Shown here: piece after piece, positions 36,525 to 45,510 of the stretch
How the letters are laid out: the number at the start of each line of letters is the position of its first letter
Numbering within the stretch: the first letter of the stretch is position 1
Assembly (NCBI GenBank): GCA_963736455.1
Contig: CAVTON010000001.1
Span: 1 to 64,000 of the forward strand
Length of the DNA: 64,000 nucleotides
Direction of reading: 5' to 3'
DNA from: DAHUXD01 sp963736455
Lineage (GTDB): Bacteria > Acidobacteriota > Thermoanaerobaculia > UBA5066 > Gp7-AA6
Program-made: the position numbers and the translations under genes
Notes under the pieces: model-generated
What the model was told of the DNA's origin: nothing
What the model saw: the letters and a program-made list of their open reading frames with translations, nothing else
Database searches by the model: none

Positions 36525-37598
36525 TCAGGCGGCGATCGGCTCGAGCGCGGAGACGCGCGGCGACAGCGACTCGGCGCCGCTCTCCGTGCAGACGATGTCG
36601 TCCTCGATCCGCACGCCGAAACGGCCGGGCAGATAGATTCCCGGTTCCGACGTGAAGGTCATCCCGGGCTCGAGCACCGTTCGATCGTGGCCGACCATGT
36701 AGGGCGCCTCGTGCACGTCGATGCCGAGACCGTGGCCCAGCCGGTGGGTGAAGTATTCCCCGTAGCCGGCCTTCTCGATCACGCGACGCGCCGCGGCGTC
36801 CACCTCGAAACACGGCACGCCGGGCGCCGCGCGCTCGATCGCGGCGGTCTGCGCCTCGAGGACGATGGACCAGACCTTCCGGTATTCGTCCGTCGGCGTA
36901 CCGTAAAACGTCGATCGAGTGATGTCGTAGAAGTAGCCGTCGGGCCGGTCCCAGGCGTCGATCAAGACCGCCTGGTCCCGGGAAAGCGGCGTCGAGCCCG
37001 AGGCGCCGTGCGGGTAGGCCGAGGACGCCCCGAACTGCACCATGTTCTCGCCGCCGACGAGCGCCGAGATCTCCGCCTCGGTGGAGCCGGGCTGCAGGGC
37101 CTCGAACGCCCGCCGGAAGCGCGGGAGGGCGACGCCGATCGCGTGGCGGATCATGTCGAGCTCCGCGCCGGACTTGACCATCCGCAGGGCGGCGAAGGTC
37201 GCCGCCGCGGAAACCGGCTTCCAGCCCGGACGAGACCGCAGGAGGCGCTCCACGTCGTCGTAGGCCGTCGAGGGCTCGACCGCCAGGGTGCCGGCGGCTC
37301 CGGGAAAGAGCCCCGCCGCCTTCGCGAAGGGGTCTTCCGTCTCCTCCCAGGTCATGACGCGGGGGACGGCGCACATCGTCTTCAGGCGCGAGGCCTCGAA
37401 GGAGGGGCAGATCATGACGGGGTCGCGATCCTGGAAGAGAAGCAGGGCGGTCAGACGTTCACTGCGGTGGAAATCGACGCCCGTCAGGTAAAAGAGGTTG
37501 GACGAAGGGGTGGCGAACAGGCCGTCGGCGGCCAGGGACGAAAGGCGCTTCCGCACGGTTTCGATTCGCTGGAGGTAGATTTCAGGCTTGGTCGGCAT
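36525..37598 (-). CDS. M24 family aminopeptidase, Xaa-Pro type
   Basis: Aminopeptidase P-like enzyme of 357 residues. The N-terminal creatinase-type domain (residues 1-130) is followed by the pita-bread domain with metal ligands: AVLIDAWDRPDGYFYDITRS (two Asp), GHGLGIDVHEAP (His), TFTSEPGIY (Glu) and GVRIEDDIV (Glu). Full ligand set suggests an active enzyme cleaving Xaa-Pro dipeptides or N-termini. The ATG at 37598 is chosen over 37607 since a TAGCAT box lies seven bases before it. It is divergent from the sulfatase-fold gene with practically no spacer. Confidence 0.88.
   Translation of the reverse strand: MPTKPEIYLQRIETVRKRLSSLAADGLFATPSSNLFYLTGVDFHRSERLTALLLFQDRDPVMICPSFEASRLKTMCAVPRVMTWEETEDPFAKAAGLFPGAAGTLAVEPSTAYDDVERLLRSRPGWKPVSAAATFAALRMVKSGAELDMIRHAIGVALPRFRRAFEALQPGSTEAEISALVGGENMVQFGASSAYPHGASGSTPLSRDQAVLIDAWDRPDGYFYDITRSTFYGTPTDEYRKVWSIVLEAQTAAIERAAPGVPCFEVDAAARRVIEKAGYGEYFTHRLGHGLGIDVHEAPYMVGHDRTVLEPGMTFTSEPGIYLPGRFGVRIEDDIVCTESGAESLSPRVSALEPIAA
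37576..37581 (+). promoter_or_regulatory. -10-like box (TAGATT) for the sulfatase-fold gene
   Basis: TAGATT lies six bases before an in-frame TTG (37588) and 24 before the ATG at 37606. It is inside the 5' end of the divergent M24 gene. Confidence 0.35.
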
Positions 37599-37605
37599 GG
37601 CGCGC

Positions 37606-37611
37606 ATGCTA
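37606..37611 (-). promoter_or_regulatory. -10-like box (TAGCAT) for the M24 peptidase, leaderless
   Basis: TAGCAT on the minus strand ends seven bases before the M24 start at 37598. It overlaps the start region of the divergent gene. Confidence 0.4.
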
Positions 37612-39795
37612 ACAGAACGGTTTCGGCGGGCGGGCCGAGGGCTCGCGGCTCTGGCCGCGGCGGCGCTCGGGCTCGCGGCCGGCTGTCGCGGAAACGGAGA
37701 GCTTCGCTCGCCGAAGGCTCCCGTGATCCTCGTTTCGATCGACACGCTGCGGGCCGACCACCTCCCGGCCTATGGATACGCGGGCGTCGCGACGCCCAGC
37801 CTCGACGCGCTCCGCGCCGACGCGGTGCTCTTCGAGAACGCGTACTCGCACGTTCCGCTCACCCTTCCTTCGCACACGACGATCTTCACGGGGCTGCTGC
37901 CGCCTCAGAACGGCGTCCGCGACAATCTCGGCTACGCGCTCGGACCACAGCCGGTCACGCTCGCCGCCTTTCTCAAGGCGAACGGCTATGCGACCGGCGG
38001 CGCCGTCTCCTCGATCGTGCTCTCGCACGCCACCGGGGTGGCGCGGGGGTTCGATTTCTGGGAGGACAACATCGAGCCGACCCAGGCGAGCCAGTCGATC
38101 TCGCGGGTGCAGCGCGGCGGCGCGGACACGGAGGCGCTGCTGTCCGAATGGGTCTCCGGCCACGCCGCGGGGCCGTTCTTCGCGTTCCTGCATCTCTTCG
38201 AGCCGCACTCGCCCTACGAGCCGCCCGAACCCTACCGGTCGCGGTATCCGCTCCTCTACGACGGGGAGATCGCCCGCGCGGACGAGATCCTGGGCCAGTT
38301 CGTGCGCTTCCTGAAGGAGCGGGACATCTACGACCGGGCCCTCGTCATCTTCCTCTCCGACCACGGCGAGGGCCTGAACGATCACGGCGAGGACGAGCAC
38401 GGCGTCCTTCTCTATCGGGAAGAGATTCACGTTCCCCTGATGGTCAAGTTTCCGAAGTCGGCCCGGCGCGGGGAAACCGTGAAGAGCCCCGTCGCGCTCG
38501 TCGACGTCTTTCCCACCGTCGCCGACGTCCTCGGCCTGCCGGTACCCCCGGGGCTCGCCGGACGCTCGGTCGCGGCCCTGCTGCGCGAGCCCGCGGCTCC
38601 GGCGGCGGCGGCTCGCCGGATCTACAGCGAGACGCTCTATCCGCGGCTCCATCTCGGCTGGAGCGATCTCGCCTCGCTCGTGGATTCCCGCGACCACTAC
38701 ATCGAGTCGCCGCACCCGGAGCTCTACGACATCACGGCGGATCCCGGAGAGAAGGACGACCTCGCGGCCGGGCTTCCCCCGGCATTTCGCTCGATGCGAG
38801 CCGAGCTCTCGGGGATGCCGCGGCCGATGCTCCCGCCCGGCAGCTCCGATCCCGAGCAGGTCAAGAAGCTCGCCGCGCTCGGCTACATCAGCGCGACCAG
38901 CGCGGACTTCGGCCGCAAGAATCTGCCGGCGCCCCGGGACCGCATCGGGGCCGTGGCCCAGCTGAAGGCGGGCTTCGGAGCGATGCACGATGGGCGCTAT
39001 GCCGAGGCCGCGGGCGTGTTCGAGAAGCTGCTCGAGTCCGAGCCGGGCATGACCGACGTGTGGCAGATGTACGGCGACGCCCTGCTCAAGCTCGGCCGCG
39101 AGAAGGAGGCCCTCGCCGCGCTCACGGAAGCGGCACGAATCTCGCCGGCGAACCCGCAGGTACTGATGGCGCTCTCCGACTACTACCTCGCGATCGGAGA
39201 CTACGCCGAGGCGCGCCGGCACGCCGAGGCGGCCGGCGACTCCGGGACCACCAGCCCCCACGAGAACCTGGCGCGCATCGCGCTCGTCGAGGGCGACCTC
39301 GATGCGGCCGAGAAGGAAGCCGAGGCGGCCCTGGTCAAGTACCCGATGCGCCGCGTGCCGCACCTGATCCTGGCGCGCGTTCGCCACGACCGGCGCGACT
39401 ACGCCGGCGCCCTGGCCGAGGTCGAGCTCGCGGCCCGCCCGCGCGGAACCGAGAACGTTCCGCTCCAGAACCTGAATTACCTCCGCGGCGACAGCCTCGC
39501 GCGCCTCGGCCGGGAGGCGGAGGCGGAGAAGGCGTTTCTCGAGGAGATCCACGACTTCCCGTCGGGCCCGGCGCCCTGGACCGCGCTCGCGATGCTCTAT
39601 GCGAGCCAGGGCCGCGAGGCCGAGGCGCGCAAGACGCTGGCGGACCTGATCAAGGAGGTCGATACGCCGACGTCCTACTTTGCCGCGATCAAGACCTACG
39701 AGATCCTGGGCGACCCGCACTCCGCCGCACTGCTGCGCGCCGAGCAGCGCCGCATTTTCCCCGACGCGCGCGAGCACAAGGAAACGGGGGGCTGA
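37606..39795 (+). CDS. Lipoprotein-like sulfatase-fold hydrolase/transferase fused to TPR repeats
   Basis: A 729-residue protein with a lipobox-type leader (LAALAAAALGLAAGC, Cys near residue 27), an alkaline-phosphatase/sulfatase fold (residues 40-400: ILVSIDTLRADHLPAYGY, LSDHGEGLNDHGEDEHG, LVDVFPTVADVLGLPVP, ELYDITADPGEKDDLA) and about eight TPR-like units to the end. At the nucleophile site it has LTLPSHTT, not the Cys/Ser-x-Pro-x-Arg of formylglycine sulfatases; the Thr resembles phosphoglycerol or phosphoethanolamine transferases. So a phosphodiesterase, phosphotransferase or non-canonical sulfatase is possible. TTG 37588 is an alternative start. Confidence 0.85.
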   Translation: MLTERFRRAGRGLAALAAAALGLAAGCRGNGELRSPKAPVILVSIDTLRADHLPAYGYAGVATPSLDALRADAVLFENAYSHVPLTLPSHTTIFTGLLPPQNGVRDNLGYALGPQPVTLAAFLKANGYATGGAVSSIVLSHATGVARGFDFWEDNIEPTQASQSISRVQRGGADTEALLSEWVSGHAAGPFFAFLHLFEPHSPYEPPEPYRSRYPLLYDGEIARADEILGQFVRFLKERDIYDRALVIFLSDHGEGLNDHGEDEHGVLLYREEIHVPLMVKFPKSARRGETVKSPVALVDVFPTVADVLGLPVPPGLAGRSVAALLREPAAPAAAARRIYSETLYPRLHLGWSDLASLVDSRDHYIESPHPELYDITADPGEKDDLAAGLPPAFRSMRAELSGMPRPMLPPGSSDPEQVKKLAALGYISATSADFGRKNLPAPRDRIGAVAQLKAGFGAMHDGRYAEAAGVFEKLLESEPGMTDVWQMYGDALLKLGREKEALAALTEAARISPANPQVLMALSDYYLAIGDYAEARRHAEAAGDSGTTSPHENLARIALVEGDLDAAEKEAEAALVKYPMRRVPHLILARVRHDRRDYAGALAEVELAARPRGTENVPLQNLNYLRGDSLARLGREAEAEKAFLEEIHDFPSGPAPWTALAMLYASQGREAEARKTLADLIKEVDTPTSYFAAIKTYEILGDPHSAALLRAEQRRIFPDAREHKETGG

Positions 39796-39803
39796 GGGCG
39801 AGC

Positions 39804-39821
39804 GGGCTTTCACCGAAGCCC
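39804..39821 (+). terminator. Weak hairpin after the sulfatase-fold gene
   Basis: A six-base-pair GGGCTT/AAGCCC stem with a six-base loop lies nine bases after the stop codon, but no clean T-run follows. The remaining gap to 39924 shows no gene. Confidence 0.3.
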
Positions 39822-39924
39822 TGTGTGCCTTGGTCTTCGTCGTGTCGCGCCTTTGGTTACGGAACACCGGGGCGAAGGCGAGGGGAATCAGGCAATTCGA
39901 CCTGTCGTTCGGACCGCACTCGCT

Positions 39925-41181
39925 TCACTGCCCGACCCTCACCGCTGGTGCTCGGGGCAGGAGCGTTTCCATCTCCTTTTCGAGTGCATCCAGGCGGGAC
40001 TTCTGGAGGCTCGTCTGCTGCTCGAGGCTCGCGATGCGCTCGTCGCGCGTCCGGATCTCTTCCTGCTGCTCCTGAACGGCCTTGACGAGGGGGGCGATCA
40101 GCTCGCTGTAGCGAAGCGACAGGGTCCGTTCGGCGTCGCCGCCGACGTCGAGGACGTTGTACCGGTCGCCGAGGAGGGCCTCGACGTCCTGGCCCACGAA
40201 TCCCATGTCGATGCGGCCGTTGCCGGACTTGTACCGATAGGAGACGGGGCGCAGGGCGAGCACGAAGGGGAGCCCGAGATCGAGGTCGGCGATTTCCGAC
40301 TTCGCTCTCGCGTCGGAGAGGGCGCTCCAGGCGACCTTGCCGCCGATCGAGGTAACGCCCGGGCCGCCGACGCGGACCTGATCGGGGCCGTCGCAGTACG
40401 CATGGTAACCGACGGCCGTGCAGCCTTCGAATTGTCCCGTCACTCCGGTGATACCGAGAAACGTGTTAGTGCTACCCGTCTGGCTTTCGACCAGGAGGAC
40501 GGGAGAGCCGTCGTAACCTCCGTATGGGCCGCCGAGAGCACCGGCCCCCGTCCCCAGGGCGGTGTTCTCCGTTCCGGTCGTGTTGCCTCCCAGAGCGTTG
40601 CGTCCCACCGCGGTGTTGGAATCCCCGGTCGTGTTGTGGGTGAGGGCCGCGCTTCCGAGGGCACTGTTCCAGAAGGCCGTTGCGTCGTCCACGGGTTGGT
40701 TTTCGAACAGGGCGTCCCATCCGATCGCGGTGTTCTCCAGGTAGGTCACGTCGAAGGACTGCGTTGACAGGGCGCCGGCACCGACGGCGGTGTTACCCCC
40801 TGCGGACGCGTTGTGAAGGAGCGCCGAGCCCCCCAGGCCGGTGTTGTAGTTGCCGAGGTCCCCGGGGCTCCAGGACGAAGTGCCGCGCATGGCCTTCTCG
40901 ACGAAGACCGCCATCTGGGCACGCGTCACGTTGGCCGTGGGGCAATAAGCTCCGGCGCCGCAGCCGCCGGTGATCTGGTCCGCCGCGAACTGCTCGATCC
41001 AGGCGTCGAAGTTCGTGGAGCAGGTGACGTCCGTGAAGACGGTGCCCGTGCAGGGCGGCGGCGAGTAGGGGTTGTCGGGCATTTTCGGCGTCGCGGCGTC
41101 GGGGGCCAGCGTTTGGCCCTCCGAAGCGGTGGCCGCGATCGCGAGGAGCCCGAACCAGACGATGACGCGAACGGATCTCAT
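39925..41181 (-). CDS. Surface protein: SLH-like module, TAVG repeats, S74 chaperone domain (paralogue 2)
   Basis: A 418-residue exported protein. A signal peptide (residues 1-23) precedes a Cys-rich SLH-like module (CTGTVFTDVTC, FDAWIEQFAADQITGGC, YCPTANVTRAQMAVFVEKA). The middle (100-285) has repeats of the type NTAVGxxAL, similar to YadA-head or phage-fibre beta-rolls. The C-terminus is a peptidase S74 intramolecular chaperone (SDARAKSEI, SYRYKSG, DMGFVGQDVEALLGD, LRYSELIAPLVKAVQEQQEEI) ending in a coiled coil; Ser289 and Lys294 match the self-cleavage dyad. GAGGAAACC precedes the ATG. It lies 58 bp after its paralogue, so the two are probably one unit. Confidence 0.88.
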   Translation of the reverse strand: MRSVRVIVWFGLLAIAATASEGQTLAPDAATPKMPDNPYSPPPCTGTVFTDVTCSTNFDAWIEQFAADQITGGCGAGAYCPTANVTRAQMAVFVEKAMRGTSSWSPGDLGNYNTGLGGSALLHNASAGGNTAVGAGALSTQSFDVTYLENTAIGWDALFENQPVDDATAFWNSALGSAALTHNTTGDSNTAVGRNALGGNTTGTENTALGTGAGALGGPYGGYDGSPVLLVESQTGSTNTFLGITGVTGQFEGCTAVGYHAYCDGPDQVRVGGPGVTSIGGKVAWSALSDARAKSEIADLDLGLPFVLALRPVSYRYKSGNGRIDMGFVGQDVEALLGDRYNVLDVGGDAERTLSLRYSELIAPLVKAVQEQQEEIRTRDERIASLEQQTSLQKSRLDALEKEMETLLPRAPAVRVGQ

Positions 41182-41239
41182 GGTTTCCTCCTTCCGAGTT
41201 AGGGCGGGAGACGGCATCGGCGAACGAATCCTCGGATCG

Positions 41240-42511
41240 CTAAGGTTCTGAGAGGCGTGCCGCCGGCTCGGGACGGCCGTGGAGGGCGCCGACCTGCGCC
41301 CGCAAATCATCGATCTCGTCGAGCTTCGACTCGAGCGCCTCGATCTGCCGTTTCTGCGTCTCGATCTCTTCCTGCTGCTCCTGGACGGCCTTGACGAGGG
41401 GGGCGATCAGCTCGCTGTAGCGAAGCGACAGGGTCCGTTCGGCGTCGCCGCCGACGTCGAGCACGTTGTACCGGTCGCCGAGGAGGGCCTCGATGTCCTG
41501 GCCCACGAATCCCATGTCGATGCGGCCGTTGCCGGACTTGTACCGATAGGAGACGGGGCGCAGGGCGAGCACGAAGGGGAGGCCCAGGTCCAGGTCGTTG
41601 ATTTCCGACTTTGCCCTCGCGTCGGAGAGGGCGCTCCAGGCCACCTTGCCCCCGATCGAGGTGACGAAGACGTTTCCGAGGCGAACCTGGTTGCTGGCGT
41701 CGCAGTACCCGTCCATGCCGACCGCCGTGCAGTTGTCGACCTGGGCCGTGGCGCCGGACATGCTGATGAACGTGTCGTAGTTGCCGCTCTGATTCGCGAC
41801 CAGTTGGACGGGCGAGCCCGTGTAACCGGTAATCATGTCGTTTCTGGCGCCGGCGTGGTCGCCGACCGCGGTGTTGTCCCAGGCATTCAACAGGAAGATC
41901 AGGCTGCCGACGCCGACCGCGGTGTTCGAATAGCCTGTGACGTTGTTCCCGAGCGCCACAGCTCCGACCGCCGTGTTGCGTATCCCGTTGGAGTTGTTCG
42001 ACGGCTGATTGAATCTGAGGGCGGACGCGCCGACAGCGGTATTGTCGGAATCCCACGCGACCCCGCCATTGTCAAAGGATTGAGTCTCCAAGGCACGGTA
42101 CCCGACACCGGTATTTGAAGCCGCGGTCGTGTTGTTTAACAGGGCCGAATCGCCGAGGGCCGTGTCGGAGTTGCCTCGATCGCCCGGGCTCCAGGACGAA
42201 GTCCCGCGCATGGCCTTCTCGACAAAGACTGCCATCTGGGCGCGCGTCACGTTGGCGGTCGGGCAATACGCTCCACCTCCGCAGCCGCCGGTGATCTGGT
42301 CGGCCGCGAATTGTTCGATCCAGGCGTCGAAGTTCGTGGAGCAGGTGACGTCCGTGAAGACGGTGCCCGTGCAGGGCGGCGGCGAGTAGGGGTTGTTCGG
42401 GATCTGCGGTGTCGCCGGTTCGGGGGTCCACGATTGCGCCATCGCCGCTCCAGCCGTTAAAACGGCCGCGGCGAGGCTACTGAAGCGCTTCGTCCAAGCC
42501 TGCCAACTCAT
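41240..42511 (-). CDS. Surface protein: SLH-like module, TAVG repeats, S74 chaperone domain (paralogue 1)
   Basis: A 423-residue homologue of the preceding-entry protein with the same layout: signal peptide to about residue 26 (LAAAVLTAGAAMAQ), SLH-like module (CTGTVFTDVTC to VEKAMRG, residues 47-103), diverged NTAVG-type repeats (SNTGVGYRAL, RNTAVGAVAL, SNTAVGVGSL, DNTAVGDHAG) and the S74 domain with dyad Ser296/Lys301 in SDARAK. The SLH-like and S74 parts are nearly identical between the two genes even in DNA, while the middle differs. AGGAGG precedes the ATG. Self-cleavage would release the C-terminal chaperone after trimerisation. Confidence 0.88.
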   Translation of the reverse strand: MSWQAWTKRFSSLAAAVLTAGAAMAQSWTPEPATPQIPNNPYSPPPCTGTVFTDVTCSTNFDAWIEQFAADQITGGCGGGAYCPTANVTRAQMAVFVEKAMRGTSSWSPGDRGNSDTALGDSALLNNTTAASNTGVGYRALETQSFDNGGVAWDSDNTAVGASALRFNQPSNNSNGIRNTAVGAVALGNNVTGYSNTAVGVGSLIFLLNAWDNTAVGDHAGARNDMITGYTGSPVQLVANQSGNYDTFISMSGATAQVDNCTAVGMDGYCDASNQVRLGNVFVTSIGGKVAWSALSDARAKSEINDLDLGLPFVLALRPVSYRYKSGNGRIDMGFVGQDIEALLGDRYNVLDVGGDAERTLSLRYSELIAPLVKAVQEQQEEIETQKRQIEALESKLDEIDDLRAQVGALHGRPEPAARLSEP

Positions 42512-42757
42512 GATCTCCTCCTTTCGGGTCGCGGACCTCGCGACCACGTCCAAAGCTCGGGGAGACGAGGGCGGGCACGGAAAGAGTGAGCCGGTAGGGT
42601 CGTCCACCGGCCACGGAAGGCGCGATTCGATGATCGTGCGCCAAGGGGCCGTCCTGCGCTGCGTCCGAGTCTAGCGCATGTCGCCCCGACGACGTTGCCG
42701 CCGAGCGTCTCCTCACCCTGAGCCTTCCCGAGGCCGAAGGTTCCGGCTCCGGGGTCT

Positions 42758-44287
42758 TTAGCGGGAGCGGCGGAGGTCCTTCCCGGTCATCTCGTCCGGA
42801 GCCTCGAGGCCCTGGATTCCGAGCAGCGTCGGCGCGACGTCGGCGAGCGCGCCGCCGTCGGCGAGAGCCCCCTCGCGGCCGCAGAGGATCAGAGGCACCG
42901 GGTTCGTCGTGTGCGCCGTGTGGGGCGCTCCCGTGACAGGATCCCGCATCTGCTCGGCGTTGCCGTGGTCCGACGTCATGATGAGGAGCGCCCCGGCCTC
43001 GCGGCAGGCGGCCTCGAGGATTCCGAAGCAGCGATCCAGCGTCTCGACCGCCGCGATCGTCTCGGGCAGCTTGCCCGTGTGACCGACCATGTCGGCGTTG
43101 GCGAAATTGACGACGTGCGCGCCGAAGCGGCCGCCGCGGAGGGCCCGGACCGCTTCTTCCGTGATCTGTGCGGCGCTCATCTCGGGGTGCAGATCGTACG
43201 TCGCCCCCTTCCAGGACGGCACGAGGATGCGCTCCTCGCCCGGGTGGGGAGTCTCGATTCCTCCGTTGAAGAAGTACGTGACATGCGCGTATTTCTCGGT
43301 CTCGGCCAGGCGCAGGTTCGCCACGCCGGCCTCGGTCCAGACGTCGGCGAGGATGTGGGCCACCTCGCGGGCGGGAAACGCGACGGGCAGGCCGAAGTCG
43401 CTCTTGTACTCGGTGAGGCAGACGAAGTGGGTCCGCGGGGGCTTCGGCCTCGGGAACTCGGCAAACTCCGTCTCCGTCAGGGCGCGGGTGAGCTGCCGCG
43501 CGCGGTCGGCGCGGAAGTTGAAGAAGACGACGACGTCGCCGTCGCGGATCGGGCCGACGGGTTCGCCCTTCTCGACGATGACCGTCGGCTGGAGAAACTC
43601 GTCGGACTCGTCCCGCGAGTAGGACGCATCGAGGGCCTCCGCGGCGCTCGCGGCGCGAAGACCCGACGAGAACACGAGCGCCTGGTAGGCCCGCGCCACG
43701 CGATCCCACCGCTTATCGCGGTCCATCGCATAGTAGCGCCCGGAAATGCTCGCGATCTTGCCGCCCCGCTTCGCGAGGGCCGCCTCCAGCCGTTCGAGGT
43801 AGCCGCGGGCGGAGCGCGGCGGCGTGTCGCGGCCGTCGGTGAAGGCGTGCACGCGGACGCGCAGCAGGCCGGCGCGCGAGGCGAGCTCGAGGAGGCCGTC
43901 GAGATGCCGCTCGTGCGAATGCACTCCACCGTCCGAAACGAGGCCCATCAGGTGGAGCGTCGCGCCCCGCGACCGCGCCTTCCGCATTGCCTCCTCGAGA
44001 ATCGGGTTGTCGAAAAACGACCCGTCGCGCAGGGCGAGGTCGATCCGGAGGAGGTCCTGCGGGACCATCCGGCCGGCCCCGAGCGTCAGGTGCCCGACTT
44101 CGGAGTTGCCCATCACCCCGGCCGGCAATCCGACGGCTTCCCCCGACGCTTCGAGCAGCGTCCACGGGTACTCGGCGAGCCACCGGTCGTAGATCGGGGT
44201 GCGTGCCCGGGAGATGGCGTTGCCTTCGGACGGCGGCGCATGGCCCCAGCCGTCGCAGATGAGAAGCAGGACGGGGCGGGTCTTCAA
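42758..44287 (-). CDS. gpmI: 2,3-bisphosphoglycerate-independent phosphoglycerate mutase (TTG start)
   Basis: Cobalamin-independent-type, metal-dependent enzyme interconverting 3- and 2-phosphoglycerate. The 509-residue product has LLLICDGWG with the metal-binding Asp12, GVMGNSEVGH with nucleophile Ser62, GLVSDGGVHSH, FTDGRDT, NFANADMVGHTG and MTSDHGNAEQM. The TTG at 44287 overlaps the stop of the GH57 gene (TTGA) and is supported because the next ATG would delete the catalytic Asp. It is the last gene of the glycogen-linked operon, connecting glucan turnover with lower glycolysis. Confidence 0.95.
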   Translation of the reverse strand: MKTRPVLLLICDGWGHAPPSEGNAISRARTPIYDRWLAEYPWTLLEASGEAVGLPAGVMGNSEVGHLTLGAGRMVPQDLLRIDLALRDGSFFDNPILEEAMRKARSRGATLHLMGLVSDGGVHSHERHLDGLLELASRAGLLRVRVHAFTDGRDTPPRSARGYLERLEAALAKRGGKIASISGRYYAMDRDKRWDRVARAYQALVFSSGLRAASAAEALDASYSRDESDEFLQPTVIVEKGEPVGPIRDGDVVVFFNFRADRARQLTRALTETEFAEFPRPKPPRTHFVCLTEYKSDFGLPVAFPAREVAHILADVWTEAGVANLRLAETEKYAHVTYFFNGGIETPHPGEERILVPSWKGATYDLHPEMSAAQITEEAVRALRGGRFGAHVVNFANADMVGHTGKLPETIAAVETLDRCFGILEAACREAGALLIMTSDHGNAEQMRDPVTGAPHTAHTTNPVPLILCGREGALADGGALADVAPTLLGIQGLEAPDEMTGKDLRRSR

Positions 44288-45510
44288 GCGAGCGGAGCCG
44301 GACGTCGAGGGTTCGGTTGCGGGCTCGGAGCGCGGGCCGGCCGCGGCAGACGCCGCTCGAGGTCCGAGACCACGTGCATGTACGCGATGTACGCGTCGTA
44401 CGGCGACTCGAACGGCGAAAAGTAATCGTGGACGCGGCGGTCGTCGGAGATCTTCGTCGCCATGTAGTAGAAGTGGTCCGACGTCGAGAGGCGCCGAAAG
44501 TCCTCGGCGAGCTCGGCCGATCCGGCCGAGCGGACGCGGCGCTCGAGGGCGAAGAGCCTGCCGAGCGCATCGCGCTGCAGATCGTTGCCCTGCCACGCCG
44601 ACAGGTCGCGGGCCTCGTCGGCCCACGACAGGATCCGCGGCGCCGACAGGGTCTCGCGGGGCTCGCACCGGGCAATCGCGGCGCTCGGGGTGAGAAAGGC
44701 GGCGCCCCGCTTCGCCAGGCGGCGGCCGACCCACTCCTCGAAGAACTCGAAGATCCCGGTCTCGCGCCGCTGGTGCTCGCCGAACGTCTCGAAGTCCATG
44801 AAGAGGGAAACGAGCTCTCCCGGCACGCCGGAGATCCACCGCTCGTACGTCCCGGGCGTGAGAGGCCAGCCCGGCGATCCGCGGTCCGAGAAGCGGAACG
44901 CGAGGTCGTCGGAGAGCCGGTAGTGCCGCAGGAGCAGGGGCAGCCCTCGCGGCGTCGCGGCACGGTACACGTGTCCGGGATCGCGCGAGCCGAGCAGCGG
45001 CTCGACCCCATCGGCGAGCACGCCGTGAAAGCCCATCTCCTCGACGGCGGCGGCCAGGGCGTCGGAGTAGATCAGCTCGGTGTTGCGAAAGACCCGCGGC
45101 TCGACGCCGAGCGCATCGGCCATGAGCCGCCGGTGCAGCGCGACCTGCGCCGAAAACTCGTCTCGCGAGCCGAGCCAGGCGAGCGAGTGGTGGGAGGTCT
45201 CGGCGAGAAACTCGACGCGGTCGGATCGCGCCAGGCGCCGGAAGGCTTCGAGAACCGCCGGCGCCCATGTCCGGAGCTGCTCGAGAACGGTGCCCGACAA
45301 CGAGAAGGAGACGGCGAAACGAGGATGCCGCTCGAGGAGCCGCTCGCAGAGGGCGGTCGCCGGTCCGTAGCACCTCTCCGCGACGGCGAGCAGCACGTCG
45401 CGGTTGCCGGCCTCGTCGAAGTAGCGGTGCTCGCGGCCGACGTCGAAGTAGTTGTAGCGACGCAGCCGGTATGGCTGATGAACCTGGAAATAGAGGCAGA
45501 CCGGAATCAT
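44284..45510 (-). CDS. Glycoside hydrolase family 57 alpha-glucanase
   Basis: GH57 enzymes act on alpha-glucans (amylase, 4-alpha-glucanotransferase or branching types). The 408-residue protein starts MIPVCLYFQVHQPYRLRRY with the family HQP, has the nucleophile region RNTELIYSD (Glu145), VLADGVEPLLG, and the acid region LFMDFETFGEHQ (Asp239). The length fits GH57 alpha-amylase-like members rather than the longer branching enzymes. ATG 45510 overlaps the glycosyltransferase stop (ATGA), and its stop overlaps gpmI. No signal peptide, so it is cytoplasmic. Confidence 0.9.
   Translation of the reverse strand: MIPVCLYFQVHQPYRLRRYNYFDVGREHRYFDEAGNRDVLLAVAERCYGPATALCERLLERHPRFAVSFSLSGTVLEQLRTWAPAVLEAFRRLARSDRVEFLAETSHHSLAWLGSRDEFSAQVALHRRLMADALGVEPRVFRNTELIYSDALAAAVEEMGFHGVLADGVEPLLGSRDPGHVYRAATPRGLPLLLRHYRLSDDLAFRFSDRGSPGWPLTPGTYERWISGVPGELVSLFMDFETFGEHQRRETGIFEFFEEWVGRRLAKRGAAFLTPSAAIARCEPRETLSAPRILSWADEARDLSAWQGNDLQRDALGRLFALERRVRSAGSAELAEDFRRLSTSDHFYYMATKISDDRRVHDYFSPFESPYDAYIAYMHVVSDLERRLPRPARAPSPQPNPRRPAPLA

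Noticed and set aside
35247..40085. Very long plus-strand open frame (1612 codons) across the 69-bp array and the sulfatase-fold gene
   Set aside because: It runs antisense to the winged-helix/FHA and M24 genes and in the wrong frame over the sulfatase-fold gene. Composition is shadow-like (Arg/Ala/Gly/Pro) and it exists because the 69-bp repeats and high GC keep frames open.
42676..42757. Hidden gene or terminator between the S74 protein and gpmI
   Set aside because: Only weak imperfect stems and no T-run are visible; no frame with a start and ribosome site.
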